The notes beneath the pieces were generated by a model, which worked only from the letters and a program-made list of their open reading frames with translations, made no database searches and was not told the DNA's origin. From positions 18,466,508-18,530,507 of the forward strand of contig OZ007509.1 of assembly GCA_963931865.1 (NCBI GenBank): a DNA stretch of 64,000 bases, written 5' to 3'. Positions 47,877 through 59,495 of this stretch are shown here, one piece after another. The translations under genes and the position numbers were made by a program. Every line of letters starts with the position of its first letter. Position 1 is the stretch's first letter. The DNA is from Axinella damicornis. Lineage: Eukaryota; Porifera; Demospongiae; Axinellida; Axinellidae.

Positions 47877-48960
47877 TCATCTTTCCTTTATCTCATACAC
47901 AGAAACATACTGTGTCTGGTCTGCAACATAGACCCTACACAAACTGCTACCACTCTGTAGGCTATGCGAGCTGATCCAGTTCACTTTTGACCCATGATTG
48001 ACCTCTAAAAGGCTTCTCAGCTGAGTTACAGAAGGAACTTGTTTCTTTCCCTTTCTCTCAGTCTCAGTCATTTCCCTGTCAACTTCTTCAGTCAACTCGG
48101 ACACGATTATCTTTTCATCATTTCCTCCAGATACAATTAGAGATCTCTTCAAAGATTCCCCTCTGGACACTTCAATGCAGCATACATGGGCCACACTGGC
48201 CGAGTGCAAGGTTGCAGAAGACTTTGGTATCAAGTTTTTCCCCTGCAAGCTGTAGACAACAACACTGCCATTCCCAAGGCCACACACAACTGAAGAGCTT
48301 CTACCAAGTGTATCAATACTGTGTACCATTGGTGGGTTAATATACATCCCAGACTGTTTATTGTACTCCACAGGGACGCGACACAATGATCTCCCTCGGT
48401 TGAAATCCCATCTCACAAGATTACAGTCTAGCCTCCGGAAATTAACTCCCAGGGTTTACGAGGGTGAAATTTCACCGTGGAGCATATGTTTGAATGGTGA
48501 CGGGACAGTGTCTTAAACAGTTTTGCATTTTCTATATCAATGACTTTAACATCCCCTCCATCGTCACACGAACAGAGGAAATTGCCCTTCGGATTCACAT
48601 CAATTTCATTCACCTCTTCTTTGTTGAAACTAAATTTATGTGCCGGTGTCAGTAGGTCTCTGTCATCATAAAGCAGTACAGTATCGTCCACGGAGACCAT
48701 AAGGTTGTGATCGGTAGAAGGGGAAGCACACACACAGCTGGCACACCCCTGCACTGGAGTCCGGATACTGTGCACCAAACTCCCGTTTTCTGTAGACCAG
48801 ATTTTTACCACAGAAGAATCATGAGCGGTTAGTAGAGCTGTACATCTTTGATACAGCACACACAAAGAGTGTCATTCGCCTCCGTATGTAGTTTTGTAAC
48901 AAGAGATGCAACTGCTTCCTCAGATGCACACGTGGCCATTGCTTTTGGGTCAAAGGTCAT
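47877..48960 (-). CDS. WDR53: WD-repeat protein 53-like, single exon
   Basis: This intronless gene gives about 361 aa when two missing bases are assumed, close to vertebrate WDR53. WDR53 is a WD40 beta-propeller protein found as a cullin-4/DDB1 substrate-receptor type factor. Seen: HDSSVVKIWSTENGSLV, a second blade with FSFNKEEVNEIDVNPKGN and VKVIDIENAKLFKTL, SRHHSNICSTVKFHP, LIVSGGNDEKIIV, and the C-terminal HGSKVNWIS..VYVADQTQYVSVYEI block typical of WDR53. The frame breaks twice: near 48839 (KDVQ to ALLTAHD) and near 48432 (LISGG to LDCNLVRWD). Each is repaired by one extra base. The start is the ATG at 48960 or 48939. It is head-to-head with TPT1. Confidence 0.85.
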
Positions 48961-49085
48961 CGTTAAAGTTCAAAGTTCAAATTTTGATGATGTACGCATG
49001 CGCAATAGAACTTCCATTTGGTGACCACAGAATTACTAGTAGTGGTTTGAGAAGGCCCAAGTGAAATCCGAAGGCATCCACCAAG
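48961..49085. promoter_or_regulatory. Short bidirectional promoter region, WDR53/TPT1
   Basis: Only 125 bp separate the two start codons. No TATA box is visible. The segment contains ATGCGCAATAG and a CATTTGGTGACC stretch. The layout implies shared regulation; this is inferred. Confidence 0.5.
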
Positions 49086-50908
49086 ATGATCATCTACAAG
49101 GACCTATTTAGTGGTGAGTAAGGTTACCGTTTATCCGGCAACAATGTTGTTGGACGTTTGCCCTGGAAGATTTCAGTGATTTTAGTGGTTTCTTTTAATA
49201 ATTTGGGAGGGGCACTTTTGAATTCAATAACACATAAATTATATATGGTCGTCTGTGAATCATCTATCACGTAATAGTTGTATTTGGGGCCCCCAGACCC
49301 AATTATGTGGACGGCGTGCCACCCCTGAAACATAATCACGAAGCAAATCACTTTTCATGTAGCCTCGTTCCCAGGCCGTTCCCCACCGCCAGTAATTCAT
49401 CGCTGCCAATATGAAATTCAGCAAGGGAAGGCCTGGGAGATCTGGATACTGTGCGGTGCCGTCAGATTGACACACAAGGTAGACACACGGGAGGAGGGTG
49501 GTGCCGAAGAATCTCGATGTCCTGTCTTGTACTGTCTGTCCAAAGGTTGGATGTCAGAGTGTTCACAAGGCTGACAATCTGTACTGTTCGTTGTTCACAA
49601 TGCCAGGAACGGATCGACGCGAAACAGGTATTAGAAACAGTTGGGCACCACTCCCCATGTGTCTACCATCTGTCTAAGTGACGTCATCGCACGTGACCAG
49701 ATCTCCCAGGCCTTCCCCCGCCATATTTTGTACTGGAAGCGATCAAATCTGGCAGTGGGAATGGCCTGGGAATGAGGCTACTTTTCGTACACGTGTACAA
49801 TTTGCTGTACATTATAGGACAAAGTCTGGCAGGAAGTTGGCCAATGGGTTAGGGCCAGGGCCAGTGATGAATCCGCATGTGTGTCCATTATGTATACTTG
49901 CCGTATGTACTACCTGCCGGACCAATATCCACTTCCTATATAGAATTGTGCATAGTATAACTAAACCTAGGACCAGAGTAATCTCACGGGCCAGACGTTC
50001 TTGTTGGGAAAGAACATCTGGCCACTATAGACAGTGTTCCGTGGCAACACATGACATAATGGCAAATGTCCCAAGGAAGGAAATCATTGAAGTGTCTGTA
50101 CCGCACCGTATTATGATGTTGGTGATCAGCAGGAAATGGATGTTTGTGTCATTCACTTGCGACTGTCAAGGGCATCTAGCTCGCAAATCGTAGCTAGTAC
50201 AGAATGCAAGACCGGTCTGGTGCGTGACTTGGCTCTCGAGAGGAGGCAGACGACGTATAACAGTTGTGCCGCAGATCATGTGGTAATATTCCCCAGGTGT
50301 TTCTGCGTACTGTAAGTGATCAACAACTGGAGGTCTAGGAGGCCTAGGAACGAGGCTATACCTGTACATCAATTTACCTTGGCCATCCCTACCTTACACT
50401 GTCAACTTTGCTAACTCACAGTTCATGATTAGCACACAGACTTTCCAAAGCTGGTCGGCGAGCCCTATAAATATTAGGGCCTGAACAATTTTCGACTAGT
50501 CGACTGAACTAAGGTTGTCGACTGCATTTCTTGCATGTCAACTAGTCAGGATGGCAGCCTTACCTTACTCCATGTAGAGATGCTAGTGTGGTTGAACAAA
50601 ACAGTCTGTGATTTGAGTGAAGTGATTTGTGCTGTGTACAGCCAGTGATGACATTCTGTCATTTCTCAGTTGGTACTCAATTAGTCGACTAGTCGTGCAA
50701 ACTACAAACCAATTAGTCGACTAGAGAAATTCACTAGTCGTTCGAGCCCTAATGAATTTGTCTTCCCATTTCTGGTTGAAGTATAGAGCTCTACTACAGC
50801 GTGACATCATGTGACCCTTGCTGGTGTCCCCCTGCAGGAGATGAAATGCTCACGGATACGTACAAGATCACAATCAGAGATGATGTGTTCTTTGAGGTGG
50901 AAGGGAAG
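49086..50908 (+). CDS. TPT1: Translationally controlled tumour protein, first two exons (partial)
   Basis: Exon 1 is 49086-49113 (MIIYKDLFS plus one base, GTGAGT donor) and exon 2 is 50838-50908 (GDEMLTDTYKITIRDD then VFFEVEGK, phase 0, GTGAGG donor). These match the conserved N-terminus of TCTP/TPT1, a small Ca2+- and tubulin-binding growth factor-like protein. The remaining two thirds of the protein are not found before or after the 200-N gap at 50952-51151. Intron 1 (1.7 kb) carries two hairpins of the TAGCCTCGTTCCCAG family and one copy of the GGTCCGGCAGGAAGTA repeat. The gene is truncated in the assembly; I see no sign of decay in the exons present. Confidence 0.88.
49816..49927. repeat. 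Stand-alone copy of the GGTCCGGCAGGAAGTA inverted repeat
   Basis: CTGGCAGGAAGTTGGCCAAT and, inverted, ATTGGTCCGGCAGGTAGTA enclose a centre with GGGTTAGGGCCAGGGCCAG, close to the inner part of the 28625-29002 element. Confidence 0.75.
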
Positions 50909-50951
50909 GTGAGGGTGTGAGTGTGTGTTGGGGGGGGGGGGGGGGATACTT

Positions 50952-51151
50952 NNNNNNNNNNNNNNNNNNNNNNNNNNNNNNNNNNNNNNNNNNNNNNNNN
51001 NNNNNNNNNNNNNNNNNNNNNNNNNNNNNNNNNNNNNNNNNNNNNNNNNNNNNNNNNNNNNNNNNNNNNNNNNNNNNNNNNNNNNNNNNNNNNNNNNNNN
51101 NNNNNNNNNNNNNNNNNNNNNNNNNNNNNNNNNNNNNNNNNNNNNNNNNNN
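50952..51151. other. Assembly gap, 200 N
   Basis: Exactly 200 N follow a poly-G tract (about 50930-50945). The round length suggests an arbitrary size. The 3' exons of TPT1 and 5' exons of TPP2 would have to fit here. Confidence 0.99.
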
Positions 51152-51344
51152 CTGTACTTGTGAGACATTACTGCTACACTATATGTAAGCCCAGTCTCTC
51201 TCCTGTTCACCTAGCATGGAGTACCACATACCATATGTGTACACACCTGTAGCAGAAATGAAACCTTTATACCACCTCCCCCTCCCCCATCCTTCTCTCC
51301 CTGCCTCTCGTTGTTGCCAATTTATTTTTTGGGAGTGTTTTGTG

Positions 51345-52195
51345 CCAAAATTGGCACATTTTGGAAACCATTTTCTACTGATTTGGCACGTTTTTGACAT
51401 ACCAATTTTGGAATTAAGCCGAAATTGGCGGAAGCAGTACTCCTGTTTTACTGTATCTGGTGACTGATTTACCATTTCTGCCAAAAATGGGCCAATGAGC
51501 CAAAATTGGTATTGGGAATAAACTTGGAAGAGAAAAAATTACACTAGTACAGGTAAGTGATGAAGCTGGGGATTGTTCCACTGTGGTCAGCATAGATGAA
51601 CTTCAACATGATGATGTCCTTAAATGGTTGGTCACATTTTCATCATGGTTTTGTCATGATCGTGGCTCAAAATTCAACCTACAGCAAAATGGACATCATT
51701 GGCATGTCCCATTCATGCTGATTGCAATGGTGCAGATTAAGCTAAGTACTATTTGTACTATGCTAGGTACATTGTATCTTGGGCTAGGAATGAGATATGA
51801 AGCTGGGATTTGCACCACTGTGATCAGCATGAATGGAGCTTTCAAATGTCGTCTTTTTTGCTATAAGTTGAATTTTGACCCAAAATCATGAAAACCATGG
51901 ATTATAGCCTTTGGTTGAGTGCGATTTTTGGCAAAGAAATGTGACCGATATTAAAAGTCATCTTTAGGACATCAGTTGAAGGTTCTTTTCATGCTGATCG
52001 CAATGGTGCAAATCCCAGCTTCATATCTCATTCCCAGCCCGAGATACCTAGCACAGTACATGTACTTAGCTGGCTACTCCCTGTGCAGCACTGAGCAGGG
52101 ATCTGTGTTCACCAGGAGTGCCAATTTTGGCTTGATTCTGTGATTACATGTCAAAATGTGCCATAATTGGTTTCCATAATGTGCCAGTTTAGGCT
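51345..52195. mobile_element. Foldback element with about 80-bp inverted ends
   Basis: Left TTGGCACATTTTGGAAACCA .. CCAATTTTGGAATTAAGCC pairs with the right arm at about 52117-52195. Inner inverted sequences (GAAGCTGGGATTTGCACCA and TGGTGCAAATCCCAGCTTC) lie at about 51800 and 52007. No coding sequence. It lies between the gap and the first visible TPP2 exon. Confidence 0.65.
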
Positions 52196-52453
52196 AGTGA
52201 ATGTACCTTTTGAAAACTCAAGACTTTACGAGAGAGGTGGATGATCAATTGCATGCCAGCAATCTCATAATGAGCGCAACCAAACGTTGTTGCTGTAAGA
52301 ATGACTTGTGTGCACGATACAGTTGTTAGTTCTGACATACTTATTGCATGGTTGTGATGTTCAGGAGCTGGTAGCCAACTTCTGTATAGGTCGGTCTCGT
52401 GTTGCGGGCTCAGTGACCAGATCGTCATTTCTCTCTCTCTCTCTCCCCCCTAG

Positions 52454-52720
52454 GGAGGACTGACCATGGAGCTGTGCCTGACTCAGTATTGGTCGGAGCT
52501 GAAGGACGCCACCGTCTCCCTCTCCCTCACCTTCCATAGTCTCAAACCCTCCACCACTGCACTTAGCTTTGTGAGGTTCTACATGAACACACACAGCACA
52601 TGTACACACACACACACACCACACACACACGCACACACACACCACACACACACGCACACACACACCACACACACACGCACACACACACCACTCATACCAC
52701 GCAAGCACCACAGATACATT

Positions 52721-52773
<53 letters not shown>

Positions 52774-53494
52774 ACACACAGCATGGCAGCCTACTGTGGA
52801 CCAGTATGGAGGTCACTGCTGGACTGCAGCAGGAAGACCTGGCCCCAGAGTTCAAGCTGACTCATCACGTGGTACCTAAGAGGTAATCCGCATCCGTTAG
52901 TCGGACTGTCCATTGATAGCCTCTGTCGTACCCAGGCTCTCCATCCCAGCTCTCAGTTTTGGAAAGTGATACAATGTCACAACCTCTCGCCTCATTCCCA
53001 GGCCACACGGAGTAGAGAGCACTTCCCCTGCTCTATGTGGCCTGGGAATGAGGGTAGCCATAACCTCTATGTCGCCCATGTGGTACGTAGTGATTAAGCT
53101 TGTCTTCTTTGCCCAGGCCGTCGGATTCCCAGGTCAGACCGCTGGGTGCGAGGGACGTCCTCCCCACTGGGACACAGATCTACGAGCTGATCCTCACCTA
53201 CACCTTCCATGCCGTGAGTCCAGGAACCAAAAACTAAACGAATAATAATGTGCACACAATTACACGACAGTGTGATCAGAATCTTAGTGGGCTTTTCATA
53301 AGAGCCATGCTGCTGAAGACAGCAACGAGCAACAACAGTCATCGATCTGCACACGCAGTCTTGAGATTGTATTCAGAACATCTTGAGATTGTGCAACTGT
53401 CTTGCACAATCTTTGTTGCACAAAACATTTGCGTAATGTTTTGGCTGCGCAATCTCGAGATTGGCACGCAATTTTCTCCCTTCTTCCCCTCATT

Positions 53495-53535
<41 letters not shown>

Positions 53536-54796
53536 AGAACCGTGGCTGTGATGTATGTCCGAATGCCAACCTCTTGAGTGACCTCCTCTACGAGAGCCCC
53601 TACGGTGGCCAGCAGTGGCTCCTGTTTGACAGTAACAAGCAGCAGGTGGGGTCAGGTGACGCTTACCCCCGGCAGTACTCCGTGAAGGTGGAGAAGGGAG
53701 ACTACACACTCAAACTGCAGGTAATCGCTCTGTGGTCAAAGTGGGCATTAGTTAGAAAATTTTTTGCTGATCACATGACCTCTAACGAATCAGATGCAAT
53801 GAATTTGGTCACATGACCTCCAACGAATCAGATGCAATGAATTTGGTCACATGACTGCATTTTAGCACAGGCCGTGCAGAACCATGAACTGAGATCAATT
53901 TTTTGCTGATCACATGACCTCTAACGAATCAGATGCAATGAATTTGGTCACATGACCTCCAACGAATCAGATGCAATGAATTTGGTCACATGACTGCATT
54001 TTAGCACAGGCCGTGCAGAACCATGAACTGAGATCATAGATGTAATGATCCTCAGACACATAATATGCATGTGACTGATGTAATCACTCAGATGGTGTAC
54101 TCCTGCTCGTTTCTCTCTCCACAGATTTGTCACCAGAAGAAGTCACAACTGGAACTGCTCAAGAACATGCCTATTCTGCTTGAGTTCAAGCTGAGCTCGT
54201 CTATCTCACTGGAGGCTGTCAGCACCCGAGCGGACGTCTTCTCCACTGGGGCCAAGTTCAACAGCAAGACCATCCAACCCGGGAAGACAACTCCCGTCTA
54301 CCTCAGCGCTCTCAATGATGATAAGTGAGCGTGTGTGTTCGTGTATGTGCGAGTGATTTGTGTGTATCTTATGTGGGGAGGTTTATGTTCCATGAAGACT
54401 CCATCCCCTCCCTTCCTCCTTTCCTTTCTCTCTCTCTCTCCCTCCCTCCCTCTTGTCCTTCTCTACCTCCCTCCATCTCTCCCTCCCTCCCTCCCTCCCT
54501 CCCTCCCTCCCTCCCTCCCTCCCTCCCTCCCTCCCTCCCTCCCTCCCTCCCTCCCTCCCTCCCTCCCTCCCTCCCTCTCTCCCTCCCTCGATCCCTCTCT
54601 CCCTCCCAGATTTCCGAAGCACTGTGCACAGGGTGACATGTTGGTGGGAAGGTTTACTCTGGGCAAGTCAGACAACGTCAAGAGGAAGGTATGAATTGCC
54701 TGGAATAGCCTTACTTGTAACTTTCGCTATCCTGCCACTGACGAACATAAACCCACGTACGCACCCACACAAACACAACCTTGCACAACACACATA

Positions 54797-54831
<35 letters not shown>

Positions 54832-55245
54832 TGTATAACACACACACACACACACACCAGGTGCACTATCCTCTTCAGTACGTTGTTGGGCCAAAGTCAG
54901 CAAAGTCTGGCGGAGGAGGAAGAGGAGGAGGAGCAGGAGGCGGAGGGGGAGGAGGAGGGGGAGCTGGAGGAGGAGGGGGAGGAAGAGGAAGAGGAGTGGA
55001 AAGTGGGGGAGGAGGAGGGGGGAAGGAGGCAGGGCAGCAGCTGACCCAGGACGAGGACTACAAGAAGGCACTGAAGGAGTTCAAACTGCAGTGGATGAAG
55101 TGAGTAGAAGTTGTTGGTCAGTCGATGATTCAACTTGATCCGCTGACCTCAAGTGTGTGTTCACGTGGAGAGAAGACCACTGTGTGACCTACCACACCCT
55201 TCTCCTTACACTTTCACTCGCACTTCCACACTCTCACTTGCGCTT

Positions 55246-55295
<50 letters not shown>

Positions 55296-58200
55296 GATCT
55301 GGTTCCCTTCAGGCTGGTGATCTTGAGGTGGAGTACGGAGATGATCTGGATTTTCTCATGGCTCAACTGAGGAAAGCAGAGGGAGAGAAGGAGGTGGGTG
55401 GGGATAGTGGTAATGAACTTTATCCTGTTTGATTGGATTGGTGGATGGGCAGTGCCTGCATGGCTGGTAGAACTACTGCGCAACTACATGCGGGTCGAAC
55501 ATGGAGCCCTGTCTACATCTTTTTATTCCACATTATTCCGCAGCTCCACAACAGTCTCTCGTATCCAGAGCCTAGAGTAGGTTAGGAGTGAGCGGGGCAT
55601 TCAGGACTTGCAGAGCAACTGCATATGGAGTTGAACAGTGATCATCTTTGTCAAACTCACACTAGTTACATATGCTCGCAAGCATGTGGTCAGGCCACGC
55701 GAAGCTACACATCCAGCGCACACATGAGGCATGATGTGGATACATATTGTTATGCTTGTGTGTATATATCACATATGTGTATGGTGTTCGTATTGTTTGC
55801 AGACAAAGTACAGTGACGTGGAGGGGCTTGTGTCCAAGATACTGGCTAAGGTACAGTACTTACATTCCATTAGGTTATACTATGAGATGGAAGTGGTCCA
55901 GTGGTTTATTCATCAAGGGCTACAGGTCTACAGTGAAGTGTTTCCCATGGAAAGGTTTGAAAATGAAGGGTGTGGTCTGCTGTGAGACTGTTCTATAGCT
56001 ATTTCTTGTAAGCAAGCACACTGACAGAGCCACTGTATCTTTAGCAGACCTGTACCAAATCATATAGTATAGCACTATAGCACCACTCCAAGTTGCTCAT
56101 TGTTACTGCCGATGAATCTGAGGTTGCTAGAACCTTTTCCTATTCTGTAAATGATGCTCATTTATGAGACTATCATTCTGAACAAGATGATTGTGGGGCA
56201 CAACATCACAATACTGTGCCTTAAGCTCCAAATCAACTAGTTTTTTCACTCAGGGTCTGGTGACAGGAATCTCCAGTAATTTGTAGTAATCTGTAGTAAT
56301 CTCCAGTAATCTCCAGTAGTCTCTAGTAATGTGCAGAGGTCGAAATAACATGCGGTCATCGGTCAATTTCCGTGCATTTAGCTAAAATGACCGCACACTA
56401 ATGCACTTGTTCGGTAGGCGGACCGAACAACATGCATGAATACAATCACCTAAGTGCATGACCCATAATCACTGTACCTGGTTCGAATCAGCCAATTTCT
56501 TTTTCTCTCTTTCTTTATGCATGAGTTCTAGTCAACCAAATTCTTTTTTTTCCCCAATACACATATACCGTAGTCTCTCGAAAATACGCCCATGGGCGAT
56601 GAATTTAGAATCTGCTCAAAGAGGGGGATGGGCGTATTTTCGAGGACCCCTCTCCCGAAAATTGGCCCACCCTTGACTTGAAAGTAGGCCCACCCAATTC
56701 GAAAGTAGGCCCAACCGAGTACATGCGTATATGAGTGCAATACTGCAACAGTCATTCTAGCAAGGAGTTTCTTGGTGAGCAGGAACAATCTCTTCGTGTG
56801 AGTAGCTACAGGAACAGCAAACAAGACACAGCAGGACTGCTTGAATGACATAGAGTGCGCAGACTATCTTCGGGACTTGCCGATTGCTGCTGCTTCCTAG
56901 AAATCCGCAGTGCGCTGCTAGTGCTACGCTAGGCAATTGCACACGCGAAGACACAAACATGCAATGCACAGCGCGTGCACGGTCTGCATTCAGTACACAG
57001 CTGATTATGCAATGGCATGCAACATAATGAAATTCATTGCAAATAGTACCGCGATAGCCAGCCTTCATTTCTTAGTCCAACCTCTTTGACAGTGCTTCTT
57101 CCGGAGCTATTCAAGTGCTTTCCTGTTCGAGCTAATAGGGTGGGCGTACTTTCGAGTGATAAATGACCCTTTGCAACAACTTGTCGCGAAAAAGGGGGGT
57201 GGGCGTATTTTCGAGAGACTACGGTACACACAACCAACATGGATTTGAATCTAGCTTGGAGAACATACATTCATGCTCTTGTGATTTATTTTTGGTGACG
57301 GGCGCAAGCATGACCTAACATATTTTGTAAATGTCCAATCAAAATCTAAAGTGCTAGGACATTTGACCACTCAACATGTAATCCTTATTTCGACCTCTGA
57401 TGTGTAGTAATCTCCAGTAGTCTCTAGTAATCTCTAGTAATCTCTAATAACGTTAAGTTTGGAACTCACTGGAAGCACAGAATGCAAAGTGATCTGTTTT
57501 GTTGCCATTCTCTGCCTACATGCAGTTGGATGTGGTGAAGATCCTCGCCCACAGTGGTACCAAGACCAACCTCGCCAATGACGACTCTAACAGTGCAAGG
57601 TACACATGAACCAGCCCAGCCTCATTCCCTGGCTGTTTTCCAGTGCAAGTGTAGATAGAGTGAACTACAGGCAGATCTCCTCCTCCAGGAGATACTGCCT
57701 CAGGAGGAACCACAAGTAGTTTCAGAGATGTCACTGGTTACGTGCAGTTTAGTATCCTGGAGTTGACATCTTGTTCTGTAGGATTAGAGATACCGTAGAA
57801 CCGGAAATTTTCGCCGTAATTAATTTTCGTCCATATTGCATTACGATGAAAATTAAAAACACGAAATATTTTCAACGTCGAATAATTTATGATTCTATTT
57901 AACGTGTGAGTTTTCGTGAATCGAAGTACAAGCATGGTTCTGCTGCGCTACCAGAAACCTGTCGATGGTGTTCCTGATCCTGGAAGATCGCTGAGCTCTT
58001 CTATACCAGCCCAAGCGCGCGATCGCGGAAGCGAACTTCTGAAGGCAGTTGGAACCGCGGACCGAGACAGACGGGTGAAATCTTTCGAGGTAAGTAGCCG
58101 ATGGCAGTTCCCTCTCTACCAGTGATACGGCATGGGTGTCTGCTGCATTCCCTCGCTGGCGCTGATCCGAGGCTCCAGCTTCTCTCCAATGGCGCGACAT

Positions 58201-59464
58201 GGTATCCGGTCCCGGGATCGGGAACGTGCACGTGTGCGCTTGAACAAAATTTTCGCGTGGTTTAATTTTCGTCGGTGTGCTCGAGCGACGAAAATAAAAC
58301 AACGCGAAAAATTAAAAGGCGAAGTATATTTAACGCGAAAATTTCCGGATCTACGGTAGTGGCAATCTTGAGCTAGACTAGTTCACAATTTAAGTCGGAT
58401 CTTGGGTAATATTGGTCAAAAGTGATCCTGTGGTTACATGGAATCAAATAGATTTCTCCTGTCCATTCACACAGAACCAGCTTGCGTACATGATGCCATC
58501 AGAATAATTATGTTGTCTGTTTGACATCATATACCAGTGACAGTGGTGTAGTATACTGTAGTGTACTGGAATACATTGTAGTATACTAGAATATACTGTA
58601 TAGTATTCTGGCTGAGTACTGTGACCCCATGGGCCCTATTGATTTGTGTTGTATTCCTCTCCCCTGCAGTGAAATGGAGAAGGCAAAGACGACGCTGGTC
58701 GAGTGCCTACTGCTGGAGGTATGGACGGTAGCTACACATACACACTGTAGTCTCCCGATAATACTCCCACCCTCAAGAAAGCTCAACCCCTGCTTAGAGA
58801 AAAGTTATGTGTTGTATGGGGTTATTGTTGCACAAAGTACACCTTCCCACAGGGGTTAAATTCTCTTCCTCCTACTGCAGGGGTCTGTTCTGTCTCGTGA
58901 GCACCACCCTCCTGCTCGTCTGAGTGAGGTCTATGTGGAGCTGCATAAGTTTCTGGATCAGAAGGACACAAAGGTGTGTTTGTGTTTGTTTGTGTGTATG
59001 TTTGTGTGTGTTTGTTTGTTTGTTTTTGTTTGTGTGTTTGTGTGTGTGTTTGTGTTTGTGTTTGTGTGTGCGTGTGTGTTTGTTTGTGTGTGGCCTGCTC
59101 TGAGGTATATGTGGCAGTGTCTGTGAGTACTACTGCGCACCAAACTGTCTTGCCTTTCTGGTTTATATTTTGGTGTCGCACAACTATCATACATGAGTGT
59201 GTAATTTTAATACTGTCTGCAGTTGCGGTCATTCAGAATGAAGTTTGCCGAGGTGCATGGTCGTATTGCCACAGCTGCCAAGCTACTGGAGGAGGAGATG
59301 GGGGAGAAGGGACCCTCACGAGCCCTGGAGACACAGCTCATCAAGGTGGAGGGAAGGGGAGGTGGTAGAGTAATTTGTATCCTAGACAGGCATTGCAGGA
59401 ATTTGAAGAGGCAAAGTTAATCCGTACACGCACACACCCACACTCACACTACTCACCCCCCCCC

Positions 59465-59495
<31 letters not shown>

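Noticed and set aside
50794..51252. Frames running through the N gap
   Set aside because: They consist of unknown residues. Only the TPT1 exon at 50838-50908 has support.
56478..56495. GGTTCGAATC resembling a tRNA B box
   Set aside because: No A box, no acceptor stem and no cloverleaf can be drawn around it.
57895..58302. 135-codon minus frame
   Set aside because: It lies wholly inside the TA-flanked MITE and has no recognisable domain; more likely chance.
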